Source: Aquimarina sp. MAR_2010_214 (lineage in GTDB: Bacteria; Bacteroidota; Bacteroidia; Flavobacteriales; Flavobacteriaceae). From it: DNA of 64,000 nt. The translations under genes were made by a program, and so were the position numbers. The DNA is taken from contig NZ_PJMS01000001.1 in NCBI RefSeq assembly GCF_002846555.1, forward strand, positions 4,030,001 to 4,094,000. Reading direction: 5' to 3'. Positions within the stretch are counted from its first letter, which is position 1, and the number at the start of each line of letters is the position of its first letter. Of this stretch, positions 63,440 to 64,000 are shown one piece after another. A model generated the notes under the pieces. That model was not told where the DNA came from. It was given only the letters and a program-made list of their open reading frames with translations, and did not search any database.

Positions 63440-64000
63440 TCAGGCAATTCCTCCAGAAAAGTATTCCGTTATTTTCCACTTTCCATTTACTTTTTTGATT
63501 TCAATATTATTGTCCCAAGCACAACCATCTCCACAAATAAAGTCAAAATGTAAATAACCTTTCGTGAAATTTCTATTAAAAACTATTCTTGAAATGAATA
63601 AATAACCAAATTCATTTTTTTTAGTATCAAAGTTTTCTAATGCTTCAATCTTTTCTTTTTTTATTAATTCAATATTTAAATTTTCATTCTTAAAGGAATA
63701 ATTCAAATTCCGAGTTTTAATTTTTCCATTTTTTAAGTCGATGAAAATTTTTTTCTCAAATTCATATTGTTTTAAATCTTCCTCAAATTTATTTTTGTTT
63801 CTTTCAATTCTTTCTTTTGAATAATCAATTCCATTCGCACCAATGTCATATCCAGTTGGTTTTATTGTCCAAGCTGTTGTTGTGTCTAATTTTGATAAGA
63901 TATAAAGTTTAAGTTTTTTATTTCCATATTCATTCAGTTCTTTCATTTCCTCAAATTGTGTCATTTCAAGAATTATATCATTAATGGCTTCGTTTTCCAT
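63440..64000 (-). CDS. Hypothetical protein (possibly partial at the window edge)
   Basis: At least 186 residues; an ATG coincides with the last three bases of the window, so the true start may lie beyond. Charged and helical at first, ending in a beta-rich KKVNGKWKITEYFSGGIA segment as in NTF2-like or immunity-type proteins. Not recognised. Its 3' core is GTTGCCAACAG. Confidence 0.5.
   Translation of the reverse strand: MENEAINDIILEMTQFEEMKELNEYGNKKLKLYILSKLDTTTAWTIKPTGYDIGANGIDYSKERIERNKNKFEEDLKQYEFEKKIFIDLKNGKIKTRNLNYSFKNENLNIELIKKEKIEALENFDTKKNEFGYLFISRIVFNRNFTKGYLHFDFICGDGCAWDNNIEIKKVNGKWKITEYFSGGIA

Larger units (their letters stand above)
24544..64000 (-). other. Integron-like cassette array (continues past the right edge)
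   Basis: About 33 leftward units of one to three genes are separated by recurrent imperfect palindromes with AACG at the left end and GTT at the right end (plus-strand view). At least 13 units show matching gene-facing arms, complementary across the gene. This equals the cassette layout TT-arm, gene, arm-AAC, attC body on the minus strand. No integrase is seen. Spacer families are labelled A to F in the individual entries. Canonical RYYYAAC/GTTRRRY boxes are not present, so standard attC models may miss these sites. Confidence 0.75.

Noticed and set aside
24544-64000. A canonical integron with standard attC sites
   Set aside because: The AAC/GTT ends fit, but the flanking bases do not match RYYYAAC/GTTRRRY and no IntI gene is present in the window, so I describe it as integron-like only.
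24544-64000. CRISPR array
   Set aside because: Repeats are long, variable, palindromic and separated by genes; there are no short regular spacers and no cas genes.
24544-64000. Spacers as simple bidirectional terminators
   Set aside because: They lack the T run expected on the gene strand after a compact stem, are up to 230 bp long, fall into sequence families, and the matching arms cross the gene instead of the spacer.
1-64000. tRNA, rRNA or prophage genes
   Set aside because: No tRNA-like cloverleaf, rRNA segment or phage structural gene was recognised on either strand.

Overview
The window looks like chromosome of an AT-rich marine Bacteroidota, most likely family Flavobacteriaceae (an Aquimarina-like genus is a guess). 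Support comes from the gene types (LolD, a TIGR02757-type protein, PorT-like barrel proteins, BatA-like membrane protein, HEIGH-type M57 protease lipoprotein, MauG-type dihaem peroxidase lipoprotein), signal peptides and lipoboxes of the Bacteroidota style, and a TAnnTTTG-type promoter before the barrel gene at 11658.

Region 1 (1-23.9 kb) is ordinary chromosome with genes on both strands: lipoprotein transport ATPase, secreted protease, AraC regulator, dihaem peroxidase plus PhoX-like lipoprotein, a GAF histidine kinase, an FAD oxidoreductase, an outer-membrane barrel, an RhlE-type helicase, a BatA-like/PyrC-like run of plus-strand genes, and an OmpR-type two-component pair. The two-component pair is divergent from a PilJ-domain/barrel gene group, and four tandem 11-bp repeats (20953-20996) lie in the shared upstream region. 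The region ends in a decayed LamG gene (23964-24555).

Region 2 (24.54 kb to the right edge, about 39 kb) is different. Apart from two identical plus-strand IS copies, every gene reads leftwards. Single genes or two- to three-gene groups are separated by 45-230 bp imperfect palindromes that belong to a few recurring sequence families. Each spacer runs from AACG, just upstream of one start codon, to GTT, just after the next stop codon. The few bases outside the spacer, facing the gene, form an inverted repeat specific to that gene (for example GTTACCATA before and TATGGTAAC after a GNAT gene). This is the organisation expected of integron cassettes: TT-arm, gene, complementary arm-AAC, then a folded attC-like body. 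The sites do not fit the canonical RYYYAAC/GTTRRRY boxes and no integrase is in the window; by analogy with integrons it would lie beyond 64 kb, upstream of the array. I count about 33 units. Cargo includes acetyltransferases, a methyltransferase, a PLP decarboxylase, serine-hydrolase/TPR proteins, CPBP proteases, an RsgA GTPase, SUFU, DUF3885, DUF2314, pentapeptide-repeat and MbcA/ParS-like proteins, small lipoproteins and many unknowns. Several of these families are typical of orphan immunity genes, so comparison with the recombinase-associated interbacterial-defence arrays of gut Bacteroidales is apt.

Mobile elements prey on the array. Two identical IS110-family (IS1111-like) copies (44080-45521 and 61178-62619) sit at the same internal position of the same spacer family, as attC-targeting IS1111 elements do. 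A second IS110-type element (58712-60058) abuts another core site. An IS481-type element (55797-57108) has a C-terminal frameshift, and one truncated copy plus two solo ends occur elsewhere, all just upstream of cassette genes. A DUF4265 cassette gene carries an in-frame stop.
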